DNA of 64,000 nucleotides from Pseudomonadota bacterium (GCA_021325135.1 JAJPHT010000007.1:1-64000); one strand, 5' to 3'. Shown: positions 24,327-34,383, counted from the stretch's first letter. Numbers and translations are program-made. Notes: generated by a model from the letters alone, not told the origin.

Positions 24327-27300
24327 TCAGAAGAAGTCGCTCAGCTTCGCCTTCTTCACCCGGTCGTTGGTGAACACGCTGTCGATGGAGTCGGAGACGT
24401 GCTCGATGCGCTGCTGCACGTACTCGGAGACGTCGAAGCGCACGCAGACCTCCTTGGAGACCTCGAGGTACTTCTTCACCGACCCCTCGTGGACCGTCAT
24501 GGTGAGGTTCGCGTTGCCGCACTTGCGGCACTTGCCCGTGAGGGGGATGCGCCGGTACTTGGTGTTGCACTTGGTGCAGCGCATGGCCTGCTTGCTGAAC
24601 GCCTTGAGGTTGCCCATCATGTCGGGCTGGAAGTGGGAGCCGATGACGCGGGCCGCCACGTCGGGCGCGTCCACGGCGCGCAGCCGGGCAGCGAGCTCCA
24701 GCTGCGCGGTCATCTTGTCCATCATGCTGCCGATGGTCTTGTACGCCGAGAGCGGCGGGCCCTCCGCGATGTCGTGCGTGTCGTGCGTGAAGCCGAACCC
24801 CTCGTACTGGCTGGGCTTGCCGAGGCGCTTCGCCACCATGTCGACGAGCTTCTCCACGTCCTTGGGGCCCGGGTGCTTCATCGTAGCCTCGAAGAACTCC
24901 AGCGGGTAGGAGAACGCCGTGTCGACGTTGTGCGCCTCCTTGTCGACCTCGCTGGGGTCGAGGCGCATGGTGAGCGTGAGGGGCGCGTCCATGAGGCCGC
25001 CGCGGTTCGACGGGAGGTAGACGCGGCTGAAGTTCAGGAGGCCGTCGAGGAGCAGCATGACACAATCTTCGTCGCCGTCACAATTCCTCCTCTTGCTCGC
25101 GTGGAAGTACGGGTGCCCGTAGTGCCCCTGCGCGCGCGTGTGGCCGATGATGCGGCAGAGCACGCCGCCCGACGTGTGGGGCGCCAGCGCGACGAAGAGG
25201 TGCCCGTAGAGGTCCTCGATCCTCTTGCAGTTGTAGTAGGGCTTGTAGCCGTAGAGCTTCTGGAGCAGCTCGTCGACGTACTGCGACGCGCGCAGCATGT
25301 ATTCCAGGCACGAGGTGGAGACGATGATGTCCTGGACCTTGATCTCCAGCACCTGCTCGTCGCTCACCAGCGGCTCGCCGTGCGCGTCGAACAGATAGCC
25401 CAATTCCTTGAGCTTCTCCACGGAGACGTGCGCCTCGCGGGGCTTGAAGTGCGTGAGCGTGATGTTGATCATGTCGAAGCGGACCGTGGCGTCCTTGAAC
25501 GTGAACAGGTTGTGCTTGGCGCGCAGCAGGCCCTTCTCGATGGGCTCGGGGCTCTTGCTGCGCGAGATGAGGCCCTGCACGGCCTTCACGGTCTCGGGGG
25601 GCTCGTCCATCTTGAGGCGCTGCATCGCGGCCTCGACCAGGGACGCCACCTCGATGACGCGCGGCTCGATGCGCTCGCCCTCCTTGCGGCGCACCATCTC
25701 GGTGTGCGCGCCGCACTCGCAGCGGTACGCGACCTGGCGCTTCTTGCACGCGGGGCAGGCGCGCTCGCCCACCTCGATCTCGATCTTGTCGGTTTTCATG
25801 GCGTCGCCCAGGAGGCGCTGCGGGCCGCCGGCGATGCCGATGGGGAAGAGGAGGTGGACGGGCGGGTTCATCTTGCGCTCGGCGGCCTTCTCTGGGCGGC
25901 CCATGCGCGTGCCGATGCGGTACATGCCGCGCGGCCGGATCTTGACGCCCGAGAGGTGCGCGGCGTAGAGCGTGGGGCCCTCGGGGCCGCCCTCCAGCGC
26001 GATGCGGCGCGCGAGCTTGCCTTCTTTGATATCAAGGCCGAGCCCGCGCACGAGGGCGTAGGAATGCCGCCCGAAGCGCACGTCGTCGAAGGCGCTGTCG
26101 TTGAGCGCGCCAAGCTCAGTGACGACGTCGCGCAGCGTCCTCTTGGGCGCGACGGGCTCCGCGCTCTCCAGCGTCTTCTTGGGGAGGAGGAGCGCGTCCG
26201 CGTCCCAGCGGCCGTGCGCCTCCACGAAGCGCGAAAGGGCCTTGACGTCCTCGACCGACACGTCGTGCCAGAAGAGGTTGTACGCGGGGTGGAGCGGCGT
26301 GCCGGTGCGCTCCGCGAAGGCGAACGCCTCCTGCGCAGTGGGAAGATCGGGCGCCTTCTGGCCCGTGGCCTTCTCGACGACCTGCGCCCACCACTCGACG
26401 CACCACGGGCTCTGGGGGAGCGGCTTGTTGTTCTCCGCGAACTCGCCGTAGGGGACGAGGATCTCGCCCAGGTCCACCACCTGGCGGACGAGGGGCTTGA
26501 GCTGCTTGGCCTGCTTGTACGTCGAGACCTCGACGAGGCTGCCGTTGGCGAGGAGCACGATGGGCGGCTCGATGCTGTCGCAAGGCGTCGTGGCCGTGGC
26601 CTTGCCGGGGCGCTCGATCTTCATCTGCGTGCCCGGCGCCAGGAAGTCGTCGCAGAGCGCCATGGCCGCGGGGTGGATGGCCGTCGTGGCGAGCCCGCCC
26701 GTGCGAGCGCGTCCGTAGCGCAGCCGCCAGCCGCCCTTGCGCGAGGGGTGCGCGAAGACGGGGCGGCCCGCGATGAGATCCGCCATGAACTTGGGGTTGG
26801 GCTCCACCGCGCCGCGGGGCATCTCGGCGTCCTTGGCCCACGGGTCGGTGAACTTCTTGCCGCCGTGCGCCTCGTCCTTGCCGCCCCCGGCCGCCTTCTT
26901 CTTCACGTAGTCGATGACCTGGTCGATGAACTCCCAGCCGTCGAGCTTGAGCGCCTTCACGTTCTTCTGGATCTTGGGCGCCTTCTGCGTCATGCCTTCG
27001 GCGAGCACGAGGCACGCGCCGCCGCGGATCTGGTTCGTGGTGAGGCGCGGCAGGTCGCGGTTGCCGCCGATCTCCTCCTTCTCGGTGCCCTCCCCGTCGA
27101 TCATCACGGGGCAGGAGCGCATGATCAGCTCGATCTCCTCGTTGCTGGGCGTGTACTGGAGGTTCGCCGCGGCCTTGTAGGCGGGGATCTCCTCCTTCAT
27201 GCGGCCGATCTCCTTCTCGGTCGCGACGTACTTCCCGATGCCCAGCGCGCGGCGCACGACGTCCGCGATGAGCACGCTCAGCGCCTGGCCCGTGCCGCCC

Positions 27301-27950
27301 GCCGCCCGGATGGGGCCCGCGAAGACCAGCGCGCAGCAGTCGGTCCCGTCGTCGTTCTTCAGCAGCCGCACGCCCGCGATGCCTTCCAGGGGCGCCACCA
27401 GGATGCCCTCGGTGAGGATGGCAAGCCCCGTGCGCACCGCCTGGTCGAGGGCCTTCTCCTTGTCCTCGAAGGGGCCGAAGCGCCCGGCGGCGCACTCGTT
27501 GGCGACGATGAGGGAAAGCTCCTCGCGGTTCTTCTCCTTGGAAAGCTCGCGGATGCGCGCCGCGACGCCCTTGGGGCCGACCAATTCCTCCACGCGCGCG
27601 GCGAGGTCGATGGCGGGCGGGATCTCGACGCGCGTCTCGGGGTCGAACCCCTTCTCGCGGCAGAGGCGCGCCAGCTCGTACTCGCGGCGCATCCTCTGCT
27701 CCAGGCCCGCGAAGTAGCGCTCCATCTCCTCGGACGCGCCGCGGCCCGACGAGAGCGGGACCTCGGGCGGCTCGAAGTCGAAGTCCTCCGCGTCGTCCTC
27801 CTCGACCTCGGGGGCTTCGCCCGCCGCCTCGTCGAAATACCCCACGGAGCCCAAGAGCGACCGGGTCGGGGGAGTTGGGGCGGGGTGAAAGGGGTTTCGG
27901 GAGGGCAGGGCGAACGAACCCCCGAGCCTCTCTTTCAGGTGGAGCCGCAT
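24327..27950 (-). CDS. polC: DNA polymerase D large subunit DP2
   Basis: 1207 residues, the normal size for an intein-free DP2. Landmarks include a zinc module ACPACKKRQVAYRCECG (about 730), the catalytic NCDGDEDCVMLLLDG segment (about 960), a second zinc module (CTKCNTKYRR to CRKCGN) and the end KKAKLSDFF, which resembles a PCNA-interacting peptide. DP2 is the catalytic subunit of the euryarchaeal replicative polymerase. The first 75 residues are Pro-rich and acidic and unlike the family; GTG 27845 or ATG 27725 could be the true start. Partner DP1 is encoded 4.8 kb away at 32728. Confidence 0.95.
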   Translation of the reverse strand: MRLHLKERLGGSFALPSRNPFHPAPTPPTRSLLGSVGYFDEAAGEAPEVEEDDAEDFDFEPPEVPLSSGRGASEEMERYFAGLEQRMRREYELARLCREKGFDPETRVEIPPAIDLAARVEELVGPKGVAARIRELSKEKNREELSLIVANECAAGRFGPFEDKEKALDQAVRTGLAILTEGILVAPLEGIAGVRLLKNDDGTDCCALVFAGPIRAAGGTGQALSVLIADVVRRALGIGKYVATEKEIGRMKEEIPAYKAAANLQYTPSNEEIELIMRSCPVMIDGEGTEKEEIGGNRDLPRLTTNQIRGGACLVLAEGMTQKAPKIQKNVKALKLDGWEFIDQVIDYVKKKAAGGGKDEAHGGKKFTDPWAKDAEMPRGAVEPNPKFMADLIAGRPVFAHPSRKGGWRLRYGRARTGGLATTAIHPAAMALCDDFLAPGTQMKIERPGKATATTPCDSIEPPIVLLANGSLVEVSTYKQAKQLKPLVRQVVDLGEILVPYGEFAENNKPLPQSPWCVEWWAQVVEKATGQKAPDLPTAQEAFAFAERTGTPLHPAYNLFWHDVSVEDVKALSRFVEAHGRWDADALLLPKKTLESAEPVAPKRTLRDVVTELGALNDSAFDDVRFGRHSYALVRGLGLDIKEGKLARRIALEGGPEGPTLYAAHLSGVKIRPRGMYRIGTRMGRPEKAAERKMNPPVHLLFPIGIAGGPQRLLGDAMKTDKIEIEVGERACPACKKRQVAYRCECGAHTEMVRRKEGERIEPRVIEVASLVEAAMQRLKMDEPPETVKAVQGLISRSKSPEPIEKGLLRAKHNLFTFKDATVRFDMINITLTHFKPREAHVSVEKLKELGYLFDAHGEPLVSDEQVLEIKVQDIIVSTSCLEYMLRASQYVDELLQKLYGYKPYYNCKRIEDLYGHLFVALAPHTSGGVLCRIIGHTRAQGHYGHPYFHASKRRNCDGDEDCVMLLLDGLLNFSRVYLPSNRGGLMDAPLTLTMRLDPSEVDKEAHNVDTAFSYPLEFFEATMKHPGPKDVEKLVDMVAKRLGKPSQYEGFGFTHDTHDIAEGPPLSAYKTIGSMMDKMTAQLELAARLRAVDAPDVAARVIGSHFQPDMMGNLKAFSKQAMRCTKCNTKYRRIPLTGKCRKCGNANLTMTVHEGSVKKYLEVSKEVCVRFDVSEYVQQRIEHVSDSIDSVFTNDRVKKAKLSDFF

Positions 27951-28033
27951 GGCCGGGGAGAGGCACCTCCAGTGGAAGGAAGGGGGTTCAAACCTGCTCG
28001 GGAGGCGGCAACGCGGCCCCCGCCCCTGGGAAG

Positions 28034-28042
28034 CCTATAAGG
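28034..28042. promoter_or_regulatory. Box A in the divergent gap upstream of DP2
   Basis: CCTATAAGG is a near-palindromic TATA box in the gap between DP2 (minus) and the surface-protein gene (plus). It is about 40 bp before the proposed start at 28080 and may serve both directions. Confidence 0.5.
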
Positions 28043-28079
28043 CACCCCCGAGTAACGCCGGGGCCGGGAGGCCGTCCCC

Positions 28080-29414
28080 CTGAGAGCCTGGGCCTTGCTT
28101 GCCGTCGCCCTGCTGACCATGCCGTTCGTGGGCAGCGTCGCCCCTCTCCACGTGGCCCCCCTCTCGCCAGCCCCGCCGCCCACCGATCTCCCCGACGGCA
28201 AGCTGGTCCGTCTCCTCGCGCTGCACGAGGGAATCCCCGTGCGCCACGCCGCGCCCCTCGTCGTCGTGCCGCCGGACGCCAACGTCCCCGCCCTCGTCCT
28301 CAAGCTGGGCGCCCGCGCCGGGCTCGACCCCCACCCGCAGGACGCCGCCGCCTTCGCGACCCTCGACCCCCGCGTCGCGGCCCCCGTCGCTACGATCCTC
28401 GTCGCCGTCGACCGCGCCTGGGACCTCACCGACGCCGCCTTCGCGAAGCTCACCCCCGCCGACCGCGCCACCCTCCTCGCCCTCGCCCAGGAAGGGCGCT
28501 ATCACGACCCCCAGTTCCTGCGCCTCGACGCCCTCGTGGACAAGGCCGCCCTCGTCGACGCCGCCATCCTCCTCCTCGACGCCGTGGAAGGCGCCGCCAT
28601 CCCCGCCCTCCAGCAGGCCATCGCCGCCGGCGCCTGGCCCCCCGCAGGCGCCTGGGACCCGGTGGGCGTGCTCCGGCTCGGCTCCACCGGGAACGACACC
28701 GAATCCACCGACCGCATCGTCCAGATCGACCCCTCGGGCGACGACACCTACCTCAACAACGCGGGCGGCACCACGATCCTGGAGCGGGTCTCCCCTCCGA
28801 AGCCGGGCTATCAAGTCGCGCTGAGCCTCGACTTCGGGGGGAACGACCGGTACGACAACCTCGCCTATCCCTCCCAGGGGAGCGGGGCGTTCGGCGTGGG
28901 CGTGCTGGAGGATCTGGCGGGGGAGGATGAGTACCGGTGCGACATGTATTGCGAGGGCGCCTCCAACAATGGGGTTGGGGTGTTGAGGGACTACGGGGGG
29001 GACGACAGCTACGATGCAGGGGACCGGGCGATCGGCTTCGGTGGCGGCATTGGGGTCGCCCGCGATGATGCGGGCAACGACTCGTACCTCGTTTCGGGCG
29101 AGGCTGGGGGAAACAGCGCTAGACTTGGGTCAGTCGGACTACTTTGGGATCAAGCGGGTACTGACTCGTACCGCGGCCGTTTTGACGACGTTGAAATCTA
29201 TGGTTTCTCGTCAAACGGCGGAGATGGATGGTTAGTGGACGAAGGTCCAGAAACCGACGTCTACGCACTTCCTCATGATCCCCTCCCTCACGCATGCAAC
29301 GATTGCAAATGGCGGGCGGGAATTTCCTCGGCTATCGATAATAGACCGCATGGAATCGGTCTGGATCATCACGGAAGCCTGGGCGATCTTCTTACAGAAG
29401 CATATCTCAACTAA
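28080..29414 (+). CDS. Secreted protein with repeated G-x-D-x-Y turns
   Basis: 444 residues from CTG 28080 (signal RAWALLAVALLTMPFVGS) or 439 from TTG 28095. The N-terminal 200 residues are Ala/Asp-rich helices. The C-terminal part has six repeats of G-x-D-x-Y at 25-33 residue spacing (SGDDTY, GGNDRY, AGEDEY, GGDDSY, AGNDSY, AGTDSY), suggesting a beta-solenoid with calcium-binding Asp turns, as in surface adhesins. CTG is eight bases behind GGGAGG. The last third (from about 29060) is clearly poorer in G+C than the first. Confidence 0.65.
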   Translation: MRAWALLAVALLTMPFVGSVAPLHVAPLSPAPPPTDLPDGKLVRLLALHEGIPVRHAAPLVVVPPDANVPALVLKLGARAGLDPHPQDAAAFATLDPRVAAPVATILVAVDRAWDLTDAAFAKLTPADRATLLALAQEGRYHDPQFLRLDALVDKAALVDAAILLLDAVEGAAIPALQQAIAAGAWPPAGAWDPVGVLRLGSTGNDTESTDRIVQIDPSGDDTYLNNAGGTTILERVSPPKPGYQVALSLDFGGNDRYDNLAYPSQGSGAFGVGVLEDLAGEDEYRCDMYCEGASNNGVGVLRDYGGDDSYDAGDRAIGFGGGIGVARDDAGNDSYLVSGEAGGNSARLGSVGLLWDQAGTDSYRGRFDDVEIYGFSSNGGDGWLVDEGPETDVYALPHDPLPHACNDCKWRAGISSAIDNRPHGIGLDHHGSLGDLLTEAYLN

Positions 29415-30355
29415 CGGTGGCCCTGGTCCTCGCGTCCGGAGCCGACGACTTTTCAAGGTGCGTTAGCCAGGGAAGCCCCGCGTGGGGCACCTCTCCGCTC
29501 TTGAAGCAATTATTGTTGCAGCGATCATGCTCAGCAGTGTCGCCTATGTGAGTCTCCTCGATGCACCCACGGATCGATATCAACAAGCCGACAGAACCTT
29601 GGAACAGCGCGCTTCAGACTTCCTTGAGACGGCAACGGAAGAAACGTTCTCCTCCATGACTTGTCGAGGAAAGACCGAACTCGATCAATTGCTCATTGAT
29701 GGCGTGAATAGAAACGACACCGAGTGGAACAAACGACGTGCTCGATTGCTTGGAAGCGGAATTGCCGCAGATATGTACCTAGACAATACTTTTGGACTCT
29801 ACCCTCTCCATGCGGGCGGGGGCTTCAAAGGGATTACGGCGAACGTCATGGCGACTCCCGATTTCACTTTCACGAAAGCAGGGCCTGAAGTAACCACGTT
29901 CGACGGAGCAGAACCGATGGGCCTGAATGGAGTCCTTGTCGTCGACTCCGAACTTGCGAAGACCAGAGGTGAATCAATCCAGACCGGCGTCCTCGCGACC
30001 AACGTTGCGGGATTCACCAGCTTCTACTACCGTTCGAGCGTAACCGCTCTTGGGAGTTCCACCGGCCCCCAAGTTTCGTCCATCGGATGGGTAACCGACC
30101 AGGGGAACAATGTGGCCGTTCTCGATTTGGGTACTGTGGCGCTGCAGAATGGCGGGGTCCTTCCGGGCCGAATTGCACTCCAGATCAAAGTGATTCCAAA
30201 TTCCATGGGGGTGATTGCACAGAACACCACAATCGACGTTAAAATTCCGCCCGGGTGGACTACGGCTCCCGATGGGGCCGTGCGATGGAGCGCGCATAAT
30301 CGGGGGAATGATTTGATTGTGCAATCGATTCTCCCCATTAATGGCTCAGACATAG
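29060..30355. other. AT-richer island spanning a gene junction
   Basis: Codon third positions switch to A/T within the gene ending at 29414 and switch back sharply at about 30355 inside the next gene, with both reading frames kept open. It includes the 3' third of one surface-protein gene and the 5' quarter of another. The sharp right edge suggests recombination with a donor of lower G+C, or a chimeric assembly. Confidence 0.6.
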
Positions 30356-32727
30356 TCCGCTTCTACGCCACTCCCCCCTCCACCCCGCTGCACCCCTTCG
30401 ACGTGTTCCACGCCCAGGCCCTCAACAGTTCGCTGGCCCAGGCGGACCTGGTGGTGAAATACCCGGCGTCGACGGAGTCGACGTTCCCGCGCACGGTGTA
30501 CGTCTCGACGCCGTACCCCGTGTTCCGCGGCGTGCCCGCGACGTTCGGCGTCGTGTTCGCGAACGGGGCCGAGAACACCACCGTGACGAACGTGACCATC
30601 GCGATCCCGGGCGGCTACGACCTGGAGCACAACAGGGGCCTGGGTGCGGCGCTCTTCCAGACCGGGTGGACGGTGGACACGGGCGACGGCGCGTGGACGG
30701 GCTGGGATGCTCGGCACGCCTCGTGGTCGGGCTCGCGCGCCGTGGCGGGGCTCGACGCCACGTCGTGGTCCGTGGACGTGCCCATCACGGCGGACCCGTC
30801 GGTGACGACGGCCCTCGACGCGGGATTCCGCAACCTGCCCTCGGTGAACGCGTCGTTCCCCAACGGCTTCAGCATGACGAGCTCGCGCTGGGGGAGCGTG
30901 CCGGGCATCCTGCGCCTCGACGTGCCCAACGAGAGCGTCGACGCAGGGGCCACGCCGCCGCGCGGCAACGCCGACGGCTATCCCCACGACGCGGGCTCTT
31001 CAGGCTCCTCGTTCGACCTCGTGGGCTCGACGGCGCGCGCCACCGCGCGGACGACCGCGTCGTATGGCCTCAGCGCGGCGAGCTCCGACGTCGTGCAACT
31101 CCAGAGCAGCGTCGCGAACAGCACGTTCAACGTCTCCTCGCGCCTCGTGCCGCTGGGGCAGGGCGTGACGCTCGCGGGCGATCTCCAGAGCGTGCTCACG
31201 ACGCTGGCGCAGGAGGGGGCCGCGGACGCGAACCTCACCCTCGACGTCTACGCGCCGCCGAGCCTGGGCTGCGTGCCCACGGCGTCGTGGACGTGGAGCG
31301 CGGGGAGCCTGCCCGTCGCCTCCGTGAACGACGTCGCGGTCTGGCACGCCGGCGGCGTCGCGGGCGACGTCGTCTTCGCGGCCTCCAGCGACGGGCACGT
31401 CTACGAGGTGCTGCCGGGCGGCGCGTCGGGCTGGCAGGCCGCGGCGCCCGCGACGCCCACCCGGCTCGCGCTCCAGGACGGCCGCCTCTTCGTGGGCGAT
31501 TCCGCGGGGGGCGTCACCGCGCTGGACCCCGCCTACGGCACCGCGCTATGGTCGGCCTCGGTGGGCGCGGGCGGCGTGACCACCCTCGCGGCCAACGCGA
31601 CGACGGGGCGTCTCCTCGTGGCGGCGGGGCCCACGCTGGCGCGGCTCGACGCGGCGACGGGCGCCCGCGCGGCCGCCGCCACACTGGACTCCGCGGTCGC
31701 GCAGGCGCAGGACGCGGCCGACGGGGGCGCGTTCGCGCTCACGCAGGGCACGATCCACCGGCTGGGCGCGGACCTGGGCGTCGCCCATTCCGCGGCGCTC
31801 CACCAGGGCGTCGGCTTCGCGGTGGGCTCGGCGGGCGTGCTCACGACGCGGCTCGCGGCGAACGCCAACTCGCAGCGGGAGACGATCCTCCTCGACCCCG
31901 ACACGCTGGACGTGCTCTCGGCGACGCCCGACGCCAAGGCCGTGCTTCTCGCTGGCGGCGGCGACGCGACGGGGGACTCCGTGGACGACCTCGTGGAGGC
32001 GTTCGAGGACGCCACGCTGCGCGTCGTGGACGGCGCGTCGGGCGACGAGGCCTGGCGCTACGACCCGCACGGCATGGGCGGGAGCGTCGGCGTCCCGAAG
32101 CCCGATCCACGGCTCTACAACCCGGCGGACGGACGCCCCGTGCCCGTGGACTGCCGCGCGCTGGGCTCCGTGGGTCCCCTCTCCCTGGGCAACGCGGGCG
32201 CCGCGACGGCCGCGTGCGCGAGCGTCGACCCCGCCGACCTTCAGCTTTCGCCCGTCCTCGTGCGCGCCTCGGGCGGCCGCGTCGCGTACGCCTACGCCTC
32301 GCGCGAGGGCGTCGGTGTGCTATCACTCCTCGACGCGCAGGGCCGTGCACTCTGGCAGAAGGGGGGCCAAAGCGGATCGCTGCCCGCGTCGGCGACGCTC
32401 GGCTCCTATGCGACCGCCCCCGCGCTCCTCGCCGGCGGCCAGGACGGGACGGTGGCGGCCTTCTCGGACGCGTCGGGCGATGCGCTTCTCTCGGCCAAGC
32501 CCGCGGCCGGCGTGGGCCGCTTCGCCTTCACGCTGCGCGTGCCCATGGGCGGCTTCTTCGGTGCGCACCTGGCCGTCGCGACGCTCTCGTGGACGCAGGG
32601 CGGCGCGCCGCAGTCCGCGCAGCTCGTCGATTGGTTCGAGGTCGTGCAGCCGGACGGCACTCCGGTGACGCACCCGACGTACCGCGTCGCGCTGGTGGTG
32701 CAGGACCGCGGGGGGCCCGCGCGGTGA
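29482..32727 (+). CDS. Large surface protein: N-terminal anchor, beta domains and PQQ-like propeller
   Basis: 1081 residues. A short hydrophobic N-terminus with an embedded Glu (LSALEAIIVAAIMLSSVAYVSL) resembles pilin-like signals and would leave the bulk outside the cell. Residues about 150-550 look like repeated Ig-type beta domains with many N-x-S/T sites; about 560-1000 form WD/PQQ-like propeller blades (DGHVYEVLPGG, GRLFVGDSAGGVTALDPAYGTALW, LRVVDGASGDEAWRYDP, GTVAAFSDASGDAL). The C-terminus has a beta domain (LRVPMGGFFGAHLAVATLSW). The first 290 residues lie in the AT-richer island. Confidence 0.7.
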   Translation: MGHLSALEAIIVAAIMLSSVAYVSLLDAPTDRYQQADRTLEQRASDFLETATEETFSSMTCRGKTELDQLLIDGVNRNDTEWNKRRARLLGSGIAADMYLDNTFGLYPLHAGGGFKGITANVMATPDFTFTKAGPEVTTFDGAEPMGLNGVLVVDSELAKTRGESIQTGVLATNVAGFTSFYYRSSVTALGSSTGPQVSSIGWVTDQGNNVAVLDLGTVALQNGGVLPGRIALQIKVIPNSMGVIAQNTTIDVKIPPGWTTAPDGAVRWSAHNRGNDLIVQSILPINGSDIVRFYATPPSTPLHPFDVFHAQALNSSLAQADLVVKYPASTESTFPRTVYVSTPYPVFRGVPATFGVVFANGAENTTVTNVTIAIPGGYDLEHNRGLGAALFQTGWTVDTGDGAWTGWDARHASWSGSRAVAGLDATSWSVDVPITADPSVTTALDAGFRNLPSVNASFPNGFSMTSSRWGSVPGILRLDVPNESVDAGATPPRGNADGYPHDAGSSGSSFDLVGSTARATARTTASYGLSAASSDVVQLQSSVANSTFNVSSRLVPLGQGVTLAGDLQSVLTTLAQEGAADANLTLDVYAPPSLGCVPTASWTWSAGSLPVASVNDVAVWHAGGVAGDVVFAASSDGHVYEVLPGGASGWQAAAPATPTRLALQDGRLFVGDSAGGVTALDPAYGTALWSASVGAGGVTTLAANATTGRLLVAAGPTLARLDAATGARAAAATLDSAVAQAQDAADGGAFALTQGTIHRLGADLGVAHSAALHQGVGFAVGSAGVLTTRLAANANSQRETILLDPDTLDVLSATPDAKAVLLAGGGDATGDSVDDLVEAFEDATLRVVDGASGDEAWRYDPHGMGGSVGVPKPDPRLYNPADGRPVPVDCRALGSVGPLSLGNAGAATAACASVDPADLQLSPVLVRASGGRVAYAYASREGVGVLSLLDAQGRALWQKGGQSGSLPASATLGSYATAPALLAGGQDGTVAAFSDASGDALLSAKPAAGVGRFAFTLRVPMGGFFGAHLAVATLSWTQGGAPQSAQLVDWFEVVQPDGTPVTHPTYRVALVVQDRGGPAR

Positions 32728-34383
32728 CTAGACCACGTCGCCCGGGTTCGCGATCTTCGCCGGGTTGCGAAACGCCTCGCCGAACTGCGACCTGCCCGCC
32801 ACGTCCACGCCCGCGGGCTTGCCGCGGTGGAAGTCGATCATCCAGGGCTTCCCGGTGTCAAGCTCCACCACAGGCACCTTGGCGGGCTCGGGCATGAAGC
32901 CGTGCATCTTCTGGTACGCCGTCTGGCTCTGCCAGCAGGAGGCGTTGATGAGCGTGATGCCGCGGTAGCTGTCGAGCCCCGCCGCGTGGACGTGCCCCGT
33001 GACGAACACGTCGGGCACGGTGTCGATGGTGAGGTAGTCCTTGTGCTCGGGCGCGATGGGCGTGCGCAGGCCGTACACCGGGACCATGTGCCGGCGCACG
33101 ACCATCTCCTTCATGGCGTCGATGGGGCGCTCGTAGCTCATGCCCGCGACGCGCGTGATCCAGTCGTCCATGCTGCGGCCGTGATAGCTGAGGATCTCGA
33201 CGCCCTCGATGCTGAGCTTCACGGGATTGCCCACGTGCTGCACGCTCTCGGGGAAGAGGCGCTTGTACTTCTCGGGGAGCGCGGGCTGCGGCTCGGCGGG
33301 TCGCACGAGGTCGTGGTTGCCCGGGAGCGCGTAGACCTTCACGTCGTCGCGGATGCGCGCAAGCTGCTCGCCCGCGAATTGATACTGCTCGTAGGCGTCG
33401 ACGATGGCCAGCTCGTCCTCCTGGCCCGGGAAGATGCCGATGCCGTCCACGATGTCGCCGTTGACGACGAGGTAGCGCACCTTGCGGGCGAGCGCCTTCA
33501 TGCGCGAGTCGCCCCACTCCAGGTTGATCCACCTCAGGAAGCGCTCCCAGTCGTCGTGGAGGAAGGTCTTCGCGCCGAAGTGGATGTCGCTGAGGATCGC
33601 GACCGCGCTGGAGCGCGTGCTGCGGTGCCCTTGGCCCGCCATGGGCACGTCGGGGCGGACGATGTGCTCCAGGATGAGGAGGTCGCCGCGGCCGGGCGGC
33701 TTGCAGACGACGCCCACCACCTCGTCCTCGATGACGGAGTCCGCCTCCACGACGAGGTTCGCGTCGTTGGCGGGCGCCAGCACGTTGACCGAGCCGGTTT
33801 CGTCCTCGATCTCCAGGAGGCGGTGCCCGTTCTTGGTGGTGCGGATCTCGGTCACGATGCCGATGAGCGGGATTTTCGCGAGCCCCCCCATGCGCGCCCG
33901 CGCGATGGGCACCGCGCCGGAGATCTCGCGGCGCTGCTTGAGCATCTTGCGGATCTTGGCGAGCCGGTCGTTGAAGTAGCGCGTGAAGTCGCTGATGGCG
34001 CCCTCGCAGGTGGAGTTCCCGGTGACGTCCGCGAGCACCTCGACCTCGTGCGGGTACGCGTCGAGCAGGCGCGGCCGCGGCGGGAGCGGGCCGCCCACGA
34101 CGCGCGCCTTGGGCGCCGGCACCGCGGGCTCGTCCAGGAGCGCGCCGCGCGTGTCGGGCGTGAAGGGGGGCGGCGCCGGGGGCTCGGGCGGGGCCGCGGG
34201 GAGCACGGGCGTCTCGGGCGGACGCGGGACCGCGCGCTCCAGCTCGTCCACGGTGATGAGGAGCGGAAGCTCGCTCCGCGCGAGGAGCGCTTCGCCCAGC
34301 GCGGGCTCCTTCTCCAGGCGGGCCGCGGCGTCGGGCGCCACGAAGGCCCCGCGCTTCAGAAGCTCCGCGACGAGGGCCTGCAC
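32728..34383 (-). CDS. polB: DNA polymerase D small subunit DP1
   Basis: 551 residues from GTG 34383. The N-terminus has a helical domain and a Pro-rich linker, then an OB fold (IPLIGIVTEIRTTKNGHRLLEIED) and a calcineurin-like 3'-5' exonuclease domain with all metal motifs intact: ILSDIHFG, NGDIVDG, PGNHDL, SYHGRSMDDW and TGHVH. DP1 proofreads and binds DP2. The start is supported by a TTTTGG box about 25 bp upstream. It is convergent with the surface-protein gene, stops adjoining. Confidence 0.93.
   Translation of the reverse strand: MQALVAELLKRGAFVAPDAAARLEKEPALGEALLARSELPLLITVDELERAVPRPPETPVLPAAPPEPPAPPPFTPDTRGALLDEPAVPAPKARVVGGPLPPRPRLLDAYPHEVEVLADVTGNSTCEGAISDFTRYFNDRLAKIRKMLKQRREISGAVPIARARMGGLAKIPLIGIVTEIRTTKNGHRLLEIEDETGSVNVLAPANDANLVVEADSVIEDEVVGVVCKPPGRGDLLILEHIVRPDVPMAGQGHRSTRSSAVAILSDIHFGAKTFLHDDWERFLRWINLEWGDSRMKALARKVRYLVVNGDIVDGIGIFPGQEDELAIVDAYEQYQFAGEQLARIRDDVKVYALPGNHDLVRPAEPQPALPEKYKRLFPESVQHVGNPVKLSIEGVEILSYHGRSMDDWITRVAGMSYERPIDAMKEMVVRRHMVPVYGLRTPIAPEHKDYLTIDTVPDVFVTGHVHAAGLDSYRGITLINASCWQSQTAYQKMHGFMPEPAKVPVVELDTGKPWMIDFHRGKPAGVDVAGRSQFGEAFRNPAKIANPGDVV

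Noticed and set aside
27975..28000. tRNA T-arm-like sequence GGGGGTTCAAACC
   Set aside because: The T-stem does not pair and no acceptor or anticodon arms can be drawn.
24399..28040. 1213-residue open frame on the plus strand
   Set aside because: Antisense shadow of the DP2 gene, with no domain and Arg/Ala/Leu-rich composition.
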